A DNA stretch of 64,000 nucleotides. It comes from Schistocerca nitens (Eukaryota > Arthropoda > Insecta > Orthoptera > Acrididae). The position numbers and the translations under genes were made by a program. The stretch covers positions 270,807,503 to 270,871,502 of the forward strand of contig NC_064622.1 of NCBI RefSeq assembly GCF_023898315.1, read 5' to 3'. The number at the start of each line of letters is the position of its first letter. The first letter of the stretch is position 1. Shown here in pieces: positions 45,035-58,190 of the stretch. Under the pieces are notes generated by a model. That model was given only the letters and a program-made list of their open reading frames with translations. It had not been told where the DNA came from and searched no databases.

Positions 45035-47040
45035 TGGCTAAACTAGATTTCTATTTGCAAACACATAATCAAACTGTTGCATGTGGCAATGCATAATTAT
45101 AAACAGCGGGACAGAGTGAGTAATTACTCTTATGAAATTATATGTCAAGACAACGATTTTATAATGAAGTGTGTATTGAAAAATACAGAATAAAACTTCA
45201 TGTGATCTTCACACATAACGTTGAATAATATTATGCATAACGAAGTGAACAAAGACTTAACAAAGGTACCAAGTTAACAGACAATTTCTCTAAAAATCAC
45301 ACAGCTTAATCAGTTAATACGCAAATCCATGACTCAGTGACGTGGGGTGGTCATTCTCTCCGCTTTGAATAAGTTAACTAGCTGACAGTAATCATTCGTA
45401 GCTGCACAATGCTGCAGTCTTACCACAAACTCCTTCTCTTAAAAAACAATCACATTATTCAAAATTTATATTCTACTCACCTTTCAATGTACCGATCATA
45501 CTCATACTTGTTCTCCATTCTTCAACAGATACAACCAAAAGTTCACACAGCATTACTAAATACATCCCTCATCTAACACACTTCAACTAAGAATGTATTA
45601 GATGTTCAGAGGCAAAGACTGGGCCACAACAAGACCAAAGATGGTTTAACAGTAACATAACTTGCTCTCTCTCTGACATGCAGATCAATGACGTACAAAA
45701 ATCAAAATGACGTGACTGCCTTACATATCCTTCACCTTCCCCAGCAAGATTTTGTATGAGGGTCATTTCAAACAGGAATGGCACGAGGACAAGATTCTAA
45801 ATATTATGGATAGAAACATACAAGAGAAAAATAGTCTTACAAGACTATGAGTTAAAGAACTATAAGCAACAAAAATCATAAAATTTAACAATGTGAGAGT
45901 CAGTAATACAGAATTCGCAACTGGAAGGTTACCAGTTTTTGAAGGTGTCTATGAGAACATTATGGACTGTGTAATCCCTGACACAGTACTCGTTAAAGTC
46001 TGTGCTATGATAAGTGAGCGGCATTCACCTTATGAGAAAGGATTTTCGCACAGATATCGACCGTGTGTACCTGAATGGTGGCATATCAGACTTACATCCA
46101 CTCTGTAATAACAATGATCCGTCAAATAAGTAGGAAATGCAATCACACGTCACTATGGATTAAAAGCAAACCAGAAGATGCTACCAATATGACAATAATA
46201 CGGTCGTCAGCCTAATTAGGCATTAACTGAGTTTCTTCCCCGTACAAGTTGGTATATATTCATGCAAAACAACAAGTTGTAACACTGCATAATATAGTAG
46301 AATTTTAGAACCAGAAAATCTATTGAACTGATAGTTTCACGTTCTATACTGATATGGAAAATCATGAATACATAACACTACACTATAATGTTTAGTACAA
46401 AACTTTATACTGTCTACTAATCTGGTTAAAATCGGACATAGGTTACCCCACAAATTGTACTTTCATGCCACACACAAAATGTCAATTTTGATAAAGATAA
46501 AACACTGATAAATGTTGACTTTTATATCAACTTTAACTTTTGCTGGTCAAACCAATTTAGCACACTTCAGAATTCAAATGAATGATGGAGTGGATCCTGA
46601 AACTGTTATGATTACTGTATTAAAAAAAATGATTACTGAATTTATTATTCATTAAAGATTTGCAGTATATAAGTTACTACTGTTTTCATCTTATTTATTG
46701 CTCATTTAAATGCCTTTAAACCTGTCTCAAAATAATAAACTCCATTACTATATCAATACTAAAGTTATCTTTCGACTTTGTTAGACCTTCGCTATTCATT
46801 TACTGGTTCATTAACAAAACATTTATTTAAACACCATTCTAATATAGCCAGTTCTACAAATAATTATTATTAACACAATTTTTAATTTTCATTTCAGGAC
46901 ACTTGGATTGCACAACGTTTGGAAAGGACCCTGTCTAGGTTAGTTGTGAAGATAATTAAATGATGGAAAAGTTCAGGTAAAATTTAGATTATTATTGCAC
47001 CAAGCAAACAGAGTTCACTCTCTGATCCATATGGATACAG
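45035..47040. other. Unrecognised AT-rich DNA
   Basis: The 71-codon plus ORF at 45,893-46,108 is the most protein-like (YENIMDCVIPDTVLVKVC), but it has no known match. The first part may be LTR sequence continuing from 44,925. Confidence 0.35.
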
Positions 47041-47044
47041 TACT

Positions 47045-47420
47045 AAAAGTTTCAACCTGCTAGTATTGATGCGGCAGTTGGCAGGCGGCAAGATGGCAAG
47101 GCACAGAGCACACATACAACCACAGCAATGGCTCTTGACGTATCGGCACTTTAATTCTTCTTAACGTCGCAATACTTTCCATTTAGTGCCTATGGAATTT
47201 TGCCATGTTGTGTGGGCGTTGGAACGGCATACCCGAGGCTCAGTGAAGCTATGTCTTCCAGAATAGCCTCTTCGCTCCAGAAGGTGTTGCTCAAACCAAT
47301 GCCAGACTCCGACTACTACTGAGCCCGTTGTGCCATGCAGTGCACACGCACATTTCCCACGCCCGCTTGCCACCCACCTTTTACCGCTCCCTGACAGACT
47401 GGGTATTCACCCGAGGTTTT
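47045..47420. repeat. GC-rich island, possibly an old LTR or element end
   Basis: Conspicuously GC-richer than its flanks (CGGCAGTTGGCAGGCGGCAA near 47,070). The 70-codon minus ORF has no motif. Probably repeat-derived; identity not established. Confidence 0.3.
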
Positions 47421-47859
47421 GCATTCTACATATCCTAACGCATTGCCTATGTATGGACCAAATGTACAGTTACAATTTTAAAGATCTTACAACAGTTTCA
47501 ACATTTGTTACATTTCAACTTATTTACAGTTTTCTTAACATAATGGCATGAAACAAAAAAGAAATGAAATCAGAACATCAATTACACAAGTATATCGTAA
47601 AATCAGATGAAAAGAATTACTTATATATACAATAGTACAGAGTTGTTGTTGTTACAACTGGGTTATTTTGAAAGTTTATGTCACACTTTGTATTGAAGCA
47701 GTATTGGCGATCTATTCTGTTTTCTTTTTCCACACAGGAAGTAGGTTAGAGTGTCTACTCTATATCATACAAGGCCTACAGTTCAGAAGCACAGTCACAC
47801 ATGATAGAATTAATTTGCATGAAGTGCAGTTCAGAGAAATGGAGCAAATTTGAATGAAT

Positions 47860-48680
47860 ATAATGAGAAGTGCTGTGTAGCTAAGAGGGTTTACAGACAG
47901 AAGAAAAGAGCACTAGAAAAAAATTGGAAGAAATTGAGCAGCTAGGAGATACATGAAATGTACCAAAAGATCAAAGGAGGTAAGGCCGGGTTTCAGGGCA
48001 GTTTAAATATATGTAGGAGCAAAGAAGGGGCTTTGATAGGGGGGAGTAATAAATTACTTGACATATGAGCAGAAAACTTCCAAGAGTCACTGAACCCAGA
48101 AGTAGGTGAATTAGAAGAGGACAAACTGATGGAAATAACTTATTATGGATCAGAGGTCTTAACACCAGAACCCACACTAGAGGAAGTGATACAAGCCATT
48201 AAGATCTTAAACAACAATAAGGCACGTGGAGAAGATCAGATCCAGACAGAGCTTCTCAAATATGGTGGGGAAAGACTATGGAAAGCAATACATAAAGTAA
48301 TACTGAGAATCTGGAAGGTAAAATATATGGCCCACTATACATTCAAGAAGTTGGGCATATCTGTACAAATGCAGAATTAAAACAACTTTTTTGAAGAACC
48401 TGTCATTGCCACTACCATTAAAATAAGATGGCTGTGGCGGTTAGGACATGTGGTCAGAATGGACCAAGACAGAACTTGTAAACAGATTTTTGATGGTAAG
48501 GCTGGAGGTATACGATAGAAGGGACGTCTCAGTAAGAGATGGGTGGACAGAATTGAAGAAGACTAGAAAAAGGTGGGTGTCAGAGGATGCAGGCAGAAAT
48601 CCATGGTTCAGATAGAATGGGATGGTATTGTGATGCAGGCCAAGGCCCTTCAAGGGCTGTAGAGCCAAGGAGTAAGTTAA
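47860..48680 (+). pseudogene. RTE-type LINE fragment with the RT core deleted
   Basis: Plus frames: EDKLMEITYYGSEVLTPEPT, EEVIQAIKILNNNKARGEDQ and IQTELLKYGGERLWKAIHKV, the RT N-terminus. These are followed directly (near 48,385) by IKIRWLWRLGHVVRMDQDR and KGRLSKRWVDRIEED, the C-terminal domain, then a last WDGIVMQAKALQGL. The catalytic YADD region and thumb are missing between about 48,330 and 48,390. A different RTE lineage from the copy at 6.4-9.3 kb. Confidence 0.75.
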
Positions 48681-48689
48681 ATAGTAAGT

Positions 48690-49838
48690 AATTTGCATGA
48701 TGAAAGTAGGTAGAAGTGTGTCCTTGTCTCAAGTACACAAATTTTCTGTAGCCCATTGCAATAATGTCACTGTTGTGGCAAATTATATGGGGTGGACTCA
48801 GTGAGACTAAGGACAGTTCTCAGCTGACAACCCCTGAATGCACAAACAATAAAATGTCAGAGTACTGCTTGAAGCAGACTGTAGCTCCCATGATAGTTTC
48901 AAAGCCATTTTGTAGTATCAAAGAGTTCCTTATGAAAGTCAGTTGCAGCTTGTATCAGTGAAGTATGCCAACATGTGACACAATATTTCAGTATATAATT
49001 AGGAGACATATTTCTTCTGCCCTGGCAAGTTTCTATCATTTGTAGCGAACGTTGAATCAGTTACAATTCATTATCCTTACAGTATACCATTACCTATATT
49101 AAGACAGGAATAATAAGATGTTACATAGTTGTATATATGGAATGCACATGTAGTGTAATGGTAACAACAGATATCCATATCTATGTAAAAAAACTAAGAA
49201 AAGAATAGCATCATGGTTTTACAATAATGAATAACAGGAACATCAGATAAGTAAATCATGTGAAACCATGTACAGTAATAGGCATGATAAAATCTACAGA
49301 AAATTTTAAATCTAGTGGAATAAATATGTATGCATAAAATCCATAAAAATACACAAAAGTGAAGGGAGTAAGATAGAAAGAGACATGTAAGGATTGTGAC
49401 CACAGGCAAGAAATAAACACATAAAGATAGTAGTGACACATGCAGATAAGGAGAACACAAATACATAATTGGGAAAAACATGGTTAGGAAGTAACCAAGG
49501 TTCACATCGAAGAATACTTTATGCAGTCAGTCAGACATCATTCCATGATTATACCTAATATTGTCAGTAATTAGCATGCTATCTAGTTATATTTCATTCT
49601 TTAGTTTGTGCCCCTTTTGATCCTTTTACCTATAATTTCATGAAACATTCAACAAATATCATTGTTAACTGTATTCTTTCCTTCTCTCTGTGTTATGTTA
49701 CGTACATTCCCATAAATTCATATTATTTAACTCGATTCCCCAACTAACGATTTGTCATCTTTTCGCTTCCGAACCATTTCTCATCTTTGCCCTACCTAAT
49801 GATTTCTCATAATTAATTTTTATAAACATTTCTTTACT
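48690..49838. other. Intergenic, nothing recognised
   Basis: AT-rich DNA left of the LTR element. Overlapping minus ORFs near 49,200-49,500 are hydrophobic and motif-free. Confidence 0.4.
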
Positions 49839-49839
49839 C

Positions 49840-50522
49840 TTTGGAAAATTATAAATGACTGTGCTGGTAAACCTCTACGTTATTTGATTTTTAAACATCT
49901 GAGCAAAACTGAATGTACTCAGACATTTCTCTCTTTACTTATTCTGATCAACACTAAACTGACACACAATATTTTTAGCGCAACACAATCTGACTTTCAA
50001 TAATCCCAACAAAAAAATGGCCCTGACTAACAGTAACCTATACCTTTCATGAATCACTACCTCACAAAAATCTTCATTACTTGAACTACTGCAATACAGC
50101 GAGTGCCAATACTGTCAGCTAAATAAAAGATTCTAACTACTGAAGGCACTAAGTACTGATAGGCATATAGTTAGCAAATGAAAGATTTTGGTAGAGAGCA
50201 AACAATGTATTTACCTTAATAGTGTTCAAAAGTCATAATATATATGTAAAATTTATGACATCCAGTTTGGCACATTTCCTTTTGCTGACGGACATATGAT
50301 CATATTAACATCTCAAAACTCTGGCTTATCCCTCCCCACATCCACCACTGGCGGCTCACCTCCACAACGCTATGCGCTGTTCACATCCAACTGTCCAAGA
50401 CTACAATAGCAAATACTCCAACAATGCCAACCAGCCACAGATTGCACACGGCACAGTCAGTGATTTTCATAGAGAGCGCTACGTGACGTTACCAACATAA
50501 AGACCTAAACAGATTACTTACA
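49840..50522 (-). repeat. 3' LTR of the gag-only LTR element
   Basis: Aligns along its length with 58,191-58,896, for example CTCAGACATTTCTCTCTTTA and CCGCCAGTGGTGG-type blocks. On minus it starts TGTAAGTAATCTG. Its outer end seems shortened by a few bases relative to the 5' LTR. Confidence 0.85.
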
Positions 50523-50541
50523 TAGCCCCCATGCTCCCCAC
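50523..50541 (-). promoter_or_regulatory. Polypurine tract (second-strand primer)
   Basis: The minus strand reads TGGGGAGCATGGGGGCTA immediately before the LTR start TGTAAG. This purine-rich stretch is where plus-strand DNA synthesis is primed, and it fixes the element's orientation. Confidence 0.65.
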
Positions 50542-51658
50542 AATAAATTTTACAAATTATTTTGGGCAGTGCCCAATACAGATTTGAAAAAAAAAATTCC
50601 TAATTACAATATCAAAGATATCAAATGCACACATTTATTGATACACTATTGGTCAAAAGCAAAAATTGTCCTCACAGTCCATAAAGACAGTCCTGATCAT
50701 TCATCACAGTAGTAATTGCAGTTTTTTTTTCAATGTCTGAGTGGTAAAAGAAAATGCACCAGAAAGTAGTGGATTTCCATGCAGTCTTGAAGAAGTAGTG
50801 TTGTCCTTCCAATGGAAAGACAGTGCTGACTCTTGACATGCAGACAGGTAATGAGCCACAACAGAGCAAACCACAGCAGAGTCAGTCGAAGGTTTGAAGA
50901 ATATTGGTTGGTAGGTCATCACAGAGCAGACCCACGGTAGTCTTGGTAGAGATTATGGTATTGGTGGGCCACCAGAGGTGCAGACCCACTGTAGTCAATG
51001 CAATAACTTATACCTAAACATGATAAAGCTCAAGCAGAAAGAATATTACATTAAAGACAGGAAATGTCTAATACCTACGTCAGAAACACTAGAGTGATGA
51101 GTCACCTTAACTTACTCTATGAAAAAAGTTACCAAATCGTTGAAAAATTATGTATGCAATACCTGTGACAGGAAATGTCCTGTTGTAGTCCCTTTTTTTT
51201 AAGAAAGTAGATCATAAAACTTTTATTTAATGGATATGTAGGCAGAAAACTTTTCTATGAGTACATCTATCAAATTTTATTTTAACCAATGCTGCAGTGC
51301 AGCTAGAAACTAGATATAAAACAAAATGAGCAAATATATACATAAAGAAAGGCGTGAAACATCATTCACTAGCCATATGGCATTTCATTAGGCATTTCAG
51401 TAAATATCAGAAATTACAAGCTCCAAAGTATAATCATATATTTTCAAGTATGAGCGTGTCGTATTTACGGTGCTTTCTACAAAGGAATGTCAATAGCGAG
51501 GTTAATGGCTTCTCCTCTTTTTTTGTTGTTGCTCTGAAAGGCACGCCTTTTTTTTTAAGGTGACTGTTATGTAGCTGGGCGCCTACTGCACATTACGTCC
51601 AGATCACTTAACTTCCTTACCGAAATATTTACGCCAGCAATCTCCACTACAGTTACAG

Positions 51659-51661
<3 letters not shown>

Positions 51662-51718
<57 letters not shown>
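51662..51718. repeat. (TA)n microsatellite
   Basis: TA run that served as, or grew from, the TA target of the mariner-type insertion; a short remnant lies on the other side at 53,866-53,878. Confidence 0.9.
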
Positions 51719-51719
<1 letters not shown>

Positions 51720-51722
<3 letters not shown>

Positions 51723-53865
51723 GGTGAGTCACCTAAGATTACCACTGGATATATTTCGTAAACCACATCAAAGACTGACGAATCGATTCCACAGACCGAA
51801 CGTGAGGAGAGGGGCTAGTGTAAGTGGTTAATACAAACCATAAAAAAATGCACGGAAGTATGTTTTTTAACACAAACTTACGTTTTTTTAAAATGGAACC
51901 ACGCTAGTTTTGTTAGCACATCTGAACATATAAACAAATATGTAATAAGTGCCGTTTGTTGTACTGTAAAATGTTAATTACATCCGGGGATATTGCAACC
52001 TAAAGTTGACGCTTGAGTACCACTCCTCCGCTGTTCAGTCGTGTGTATCGGAGAGCACCGAATTACGTAGGGATCCAAAGGGAACGGTGATGGACCTTAG
52101 GTACAGAAGAGACTGGAACAGCACATTACGTCCACATGCTAACACCTTTTTATTGGTCTTTTTCACTGATGCACATGTACAGTACCATGAGGGGTGAGGT
52201 ACACGTACACACGTGGTTTCCGTTTTCAATTACGGAGTGGAATAGAGTGTGTCCCGACATGTCAGGCCAATAGATGTTCAGTGTGGTGGCCATCATTTCC
52301 TGTACACAATTGCAATCTCTGGCGTAATGAATGTCGTACATGCCGCAGTACATCTGGTGTAATGTCGCCGCAGGCTGCCACAATCCGTTGTTTCATATCC
52401 TCTGGGGTTGCAGGCACATCATGGTACACATTCTCCTTTAACGTACCCCACAGAAAGAAGTCCAGAGGTGTAAGATCAGGAGAACGGGCTGGCCAATTTA
52501 TGCGTGCTCCACGTCCTATGAAACGCCCGTCGAACATCCTGTCAAGGGTCAGCCTAGTGTTAATTGCGGAATGGGCAGGTGCACCATCATGCTGATACCA
52601 CATACGTCGACGCGTTTCCAGTGGGAGATTTTCGAGCAACGTTGGCAGATCAATCTGTAGAAACGCGATGTATGTTGCAGCTGTTTGGGCCCCTGCAATG
52701 AAGTGAGGACCAATGAGGTGGTCGCCAATGATTCCACACCATACATTTACAGTCCACGGTCGCTGTCGCTCTACCTGTCTGAGCCAGCGAGGATTGTCCA
52801 CAGACCAGTAATGCATGTTCCGTAGATTCATTGCCCCGTGGTTTGTGAAACCCCCTTCATCGGTAAACAGGTAGAACTGCAACGCATTCTCTGTTAATGC
52901 CCATTGACAGAATTGCACTCGATGATTAAAGTCATCACCATGTAATTGCTGATGTAGCGACACATGAAACGGGTGAAAGCAGTGACGATGCAGTATGCGC
53001 ATGACACTACTTTGACTCAGTCCACCGGCTCTCGCAATGTCCCGTGTACTCGTGTGGGTTCATGGCAACAGCAGCTAACACAGCAACTGCACCCGCTTCT
53101 CCTGTGACGGGCCTGTTACGGACCCGTTTGCGTGCCACGGCTATACCCGTTGCATACAGTTGGCGGTAGATATTTTGCAATGTGTGGCACGTTGGATGCT
53201 CTCTGTCCGGGTATCGTTCTGCATACACCCTGCAGGCTTCAGCTGCATTTCGTCGACACTCGCCATAGATGAGTATCATCTCCGCCTTTTCAGAGTTCGA
53301 ATACACCATGGTCACAGTTCCTACAACACTACACTATCACAGACGTCTGGTAACACAGTGTACTACAGTTGGTCTGCGTGCAGAGGCGAATGCAGAATAA
53401 CAATAGCAGCAAGCGCTGCATGCGAACACTGCGACAGCTAGACCAAACCACAACAGTGCACTACAGCCACACTCGTAAACACGGTCGTCATCGTAAACAT
53501 GTCCCTGCAGATGCTGCTCGCCGACACTGGCCCGTGTTTGTTACAACACGCAACTGAACGTCGGAGGTTTCAAGCGTCAACTTTAGGTTACAATATCTCC
53601 GGATGTAATTAACATTTTACAATGCAACAAACAGCACTGATTACGTATTTGTTTATATGTTCAGATGTGCTAACAAAACTAACGTGGTTCCATTTAAAAA
53701 AACGTAGGTTTATGTTAAAAAACATACTTCCGTGCATTTTTGTATGGTTTGTATTAAACAATTACACTAGCCCCTCTCCTCACGTTCGGTCTGTGGAATC
53801 GGTTCGTCAGTATTTTATGTGGTTTACGAAATATATCCAGCGGTAACGTTAGGTGACTCACCCTG
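51720..53865 (-). mobile_element. Mariner-type DNA transposon, complete, about 295-bp TIRs
   Basis: Terminal inverted repeats start CAGGGTGAGTCACCTAA (51,720) and end TTAGGTGACTCACCCTG (53,865). The arms extend to about 52,015 and from 53,571. TA flanks both ends. One transposase gene on minus (53,309-52,262). Length 2,146 bp. Nearly intact, so a recent insertion into the older LTR element. Confidence 0.92.
52262..53309 (-). pseudogene. Mariner-family transposase, one frameshift
   Basis: Starts at the ATG at 53,309. The N-terminal helix-turn-helix (SNSEKAEMILIYGECRRNA, then EACRVYAERYPDREHPT) is of the kind found before many insect mariner-type catalytic domains and would bind the TIRs. The catalytic residues are LFTDEGGF (first Asp), YQHDGAPAH (second Asp) and ARSPDLTPLDFFLWG (third Asp, in TPLD). 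Forty-one residues separate the second and third Asp, a DD41D spacing. The only clear lesion is a single-base frameshift near 53,050, after MNPHEYT, which splits the gene into 309- and 741-bp frames. Full length would be about 349 residues, as expected for the family. Confidence 0.88.
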
Positions 53866-53879
53866 TATATATATATATA

Positions 53880-55485
53880 ATTTCACAGGTCGAAAAATTA
53901 CAGTAGAAATGTGTAGAAACTAAATCTCATGAATAGCAGTGTTGTGATACATTCATGCATGGACACATGTCATAGTTCTTAAAGTACGATTCTTGGTTTC
54001 CAGCACCCTTTTTCACAAACCAGAGTCCCAAACTTCTATTCATTATTCATATACATATAAACATGTGATCACATTCCTCATATAGTATCATAAACATACC
54101 TCAACAGCATAATACACATCGTCGTCGCAATAATATCATAACACCACATTAAAATCTGAAAAACATCGTAGCTTTCTTCAATAATCTCACAACCTCTTAA
54201 AAAAATGCTCTCTGCTCATTTCAGTAATGTCATCTACCTCAAATGTACTTCAAAGATCATGACCCCATACAAAATACATAATTAAAAGCTCTCATAGTAT
54301 CACAATGGTTCCAAAAATATATGAACAGTTCACAAAGTACAGACAAAATACAATTTCATAAGTGTGAAGTTATCCAACTGTGTAATTGCGTAAACATATG
54401 TCACTGACGTAGTAAAAAAATTTTTTGTCTCTCTCAGTTAAATGATCAGATAGCTGTGTAATTCTGTGTTAGAGAAATATGGTACCAATATGTAAAGTTG
54501 TATAAGCTAGGGCTCCTAGCGCTTGCCACATGCTTAATACACAAAGTAGGCGTGTACCCCCTGAAGATAAATGTAATTATACCCCCAGGTGTTACAGGTT
54601 ACAGCAATGGTATGAATTGTATCACCAGAAACCTTCTTTGTTTCTTTGTAATTCAAAAATCTATAAAAATAAATGTTTTAAGTACAAAATTAATCACTCA
54701 AATACGTGTATTGTAGAGCTAAACTGTGCATCTTGTTGTAAGATAATCTCTGTCATTACTTAAGGGTAAAAATGTGGCAAGTGTCGTAATTATCGTCGTC
54801 TGTAAGCAAAGTTCTGTAGAAGTCAATGTACTCACCTCGTAATAAACAAAAGTGAAATGCTATGCGTATAGATATCGTACTTAATACATACATTACCGTG
54901 ATCAAGAAAGTACTATACTTTAACGTATTGTTGTGCTACGGAAAAGGCTGTCTCATTGTAACTATACGATAAAAGTTACTACTAAAACATGTTGCACTTT
55001 CCAGAAGAATTCAGAAAAACTGTAGATATAAAACAGATCCAGCACAAAAGCAATAATATAAATTGTGTCACTCATTAGTAGCGTTGGGATATAATCGTGT
55101 AGCTGTCAAGTAAACTAACCACTGTGTCATCTGATATCTCTCAGAAAGTACTTTAAATTCAGAATGTATTTTCAAGTAAACCAAATTGTTGCATTAAAAT
55201 CTCATTAGCAGTACCGGTATATGTTCTAAGTATGTAGGCCTTATAGTCGTTATGTAATCGTGCAACGAACAAGGAAGAATGTACACACAATAACATTGTG
55301 TCGTCTGTTCACTATAACAATGCATTCGTAATTACTGTCTAAATAAATTGCCTAGGTTCTTTCCTGTATAGTTGACTTCAAAACATTGTTGCATGTTAAC
55401 AGTTTCTAAGTGTGACAAAGCGTATTAGTAATGTGAAGCGAAAGATTTTATGGCAAAGACTAAGTTAAAAAGCAGATTATCTCTC
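53880..55485. other. Internal non-coding part of the LTR element
   Basis: AT-rich, with stops in all frames. The pol gene would be expected here, but no RT or integrase motif can be found on either strand. The 72-77 codon plus ORFs near 54,500 are not coding. Confidence 0.5.
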
Positions 55486-55489
55486 AATA

Positions 55490-57480
55490 AACGGTTTTAC
55501 AAATGAAATGTGGTGCAATCCTTTACTCCTCATAGTACGCAGAGTTTCAACTTCAACCCAATTATCATGCGATATACGTCGGTAAAGAGTACTGGAATTT
55601 TTCTCAAGGTTAGCTTATGTTATTTTTCTCAAGCCCAGCTGGCGCACGTGGCTGCCAGCGGTGCCAGTCATTGTCTGTTATCTTTGTTGTAGCGCGTCGT
55701 TATTGGGATTAGGAGACCTAACTTCTACAAATTCACCTTGCCGAGAGGGCCCTGCTCTCTTTGAATCCGACCAGTTCTGATGAAATTAAGGTCTGCTGGT
55801 AGGATTATATCGACTATGGTCATGTTGGTAGTTTCTGTATTTCTTTCTTGTCGGTCACGTGGTGGAGAATTTCTCCCTGAGTTGTAACTGCTCGGTGGAC
55901 AGTTGCGTCTGAAGTTATTCTGTCTCCCTTGATAATAAAAGTTCTGCTTCCCACATTGTCTGTTTCTCTGATTGTCTCTGTTATATTCATTACTGCGGAG
56001 AGGTGATCTTTCCCTGTAATTATTACTACTCTGCCAACGGTTGTCATACGGGTGGTGTCTGTTTTGGTCACGATTTGCGTTGTAAGAATAGCCTTGTCGT
56101 GTCCAGTTATGGTTTCTGTCATCGCGGAATTGTGACGGACGTGAACTGTAATGATTGTTTTCCTGTTTACGCATCCCACGACTGTGTGTGTCAATTTCTA
56201 GTTCTTGTAAAAGCCCCTGAAAACCTTCGATGTCGTCTTTGCAACGTCCTGCCAAAATAATATGTCGTAAATGTACAGGCAATTTGATTAAGCAAATGCG
56301 AATGAGTTCTGAGGGACTGTATGGGTTTGACAGGTACTGATTCTTGTGCAACATGTCTTCAAAATATTTGACAAGACTGGAAAATTCAGATTGTTCAAGC
56401 TTGAGACCAATATACTGAGAGGAAGGCATGGTAAAATTCTCCTTCACTGTGACAATCGTGAATGACCGATCGCATTCTTATAGCTGATTCATTCTCTAAA
56501 TAGCCACACATAAATTCTAATCTGTGCTCTAATGACCAGTTGTAAGGCGAAAAATGAGAGAACTGATGAAGCCACGCTTGTGGATGAATGTCGTTGCCAG
56601 AATTATTAAATGTTTTGAATTTATGTGTAGTAATGAACAGCTTATAGTCAAAGTCATCGTGTTGGCGAGTCGCATATCGGTCATTGTTACTTCGTTTCGG
56701 CGGTTCCATCTCACAATTCGGTACACCTTGCCAATGTCTTTCATAATTTCCGAAATGCCCTGTGTTATTATTTTGTGGCTTTTCCGTATTTCTAAGTCCC
56801 TCTTCCTGTGTTGGAGCGCAAGTCTCTGAAATATGTAATTCTTGTATTACTTGTGCCAACTGATCTTGTACTTCCCAGATTTCTCTTTTGTGTCGCGTAT
56901 TAATTTGATTTTGTTTAAATGTCTTAATTTGTTCATACTCTTCTGTGTCACTGAAGGCTGTGGGTCTTGTGTCATTCAGATTATCATCTATCTTCGTAGA
57001 TAAATTATTCAGCTGATCCGGAAGTTCGACTACTTTCTCTGATAACGAACTGATTTCCTCTATGTGTCTTTCTGAACCAATTTTCAGAATATCTACTGTA
57101 TCCTTTAAGTTTTCCTGAGTTTTTGCAAGTAGCGTAACCGAATCGGTAGATGCAGCTGAGTCAGTTTTAGCCTGCAAGGTGTTGTGATTTTCATGAACAA
57201 TGGTTTGCAGTTCTTTTATGGCTGCTTCGTGATTCTGTAATGCATTTTCATGTTGTGAAAAAATAGATTGAAAATGCTCACAAATTTGAGTTTTTACGTC
57301 ATTACAGACTTTTTGACATTTCGATTCGATGTTATGTAATTCAATAGTTAAATCTTCACGTGGTTGTTGACGTGTTTCTTTAATTTTTTACAGATTTTGT
57401 TCCATTTGTTTTTGATTTTGTTTCATTTGTTGCATTAATTGCAATAATAATGTATTAATGTCTGGAATCTGTTCCTCTAT
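55490..57480 (-). pseudogene. Gag polyprotein of the LTR element (broken)
   Basis: The N-terminal third (57,480-56,850) is coiled coil (QNHEAAIKELQTIVHENH, SSLSEKVVELPDQLNNLS). The capsid-like part (56,760-56,270) has IHPQAWLHQFSHFSPYNWSL, EHRLEFMCGYLENES and LIRICLIKLPVHLRHIIL. The C-terminal part is basic and rich in Arg, Asn and Tyr (DNRWQSSNNYRERSPLRSNE), suited to nucleic-acid binding, with no CCHC knuckle. Open frames 57,177-56,395 and 56,447-55,725 overlap in different phases: a deletion/frameshift near 56,400-56,440 breaks the protein. A stop near 57,390 and further breaks after 55,725 add to this. Assigned as gag by position and architecture. Confidence 0.75.
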
Positions 57481-57779
57481 GCTTTATGGCGGTGCATTTG
57501 CACAGGCAACATTCGCATTTTGAAAAGCAGAATATGTGTCTTGACTTAACTGAGAAAAAGATGAGGACGCCAAACCTGAATATACGGTATTTGCAAGATT
57601 GTGTCCTGTCATTTCGGGTTCCTGAGGCGAGCTATTGCCGACCGATCGATCGAAAATGCTACTCTTTTCACAAGCTGTTTCACTGTCTACACCATTGTTT
57701 ATTGCCTAGTCCATTGCCCTATGCACAATTACCAAATTACTATGTTGAACATTAGTTAATTCATTACACGGTGGCGCTA

Positions 57780-58190
57780 ACACACTACTCTCGTCTTTCT
57801 CTCATTTCTCAGTTTACTTTGGAGCCTAGTATTACGGTTTTGACAAGTCATCATTGTAACAATATTTCACACGATAACACAGAAAAGCACAATCTGAAGA
57901 GTAAAATAAGAAAACACATTAAAATAGCACTGAAAATAATATCTAATTAATTGTAAGCACAGCTGCGAAATACTTGGTGCAATTCTACATGCATGCAACA
58001 ACTGTTTTACTGTACAACAATGAAAAATTGCAACTACAAAGGAAATTCTCTCAACAATTACGCGCTAGCAATGAACAATAGCTACACTAATTACACAAAC
58101 TACAAAAAAAAAACAAAAAAAAAAACAAAAAAGAACCCAGAAGATTCCATTCAGGTATCCTCGGCTAAGGGTCGACATACGTAACGTCCC
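57780..58190. other. Leader region between 5' LTR and gag
   Basis: Non-coding and A-rich (A-run near 58,106-58,130). The sequence next to the LTR (GACATACGTAACGTCCCC) matches GACATACGTAACTTCCCC at the LTR edge near 63,780, so the two elements share this junction. I could not identify the primer tRNA. Confidence 0.5.
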
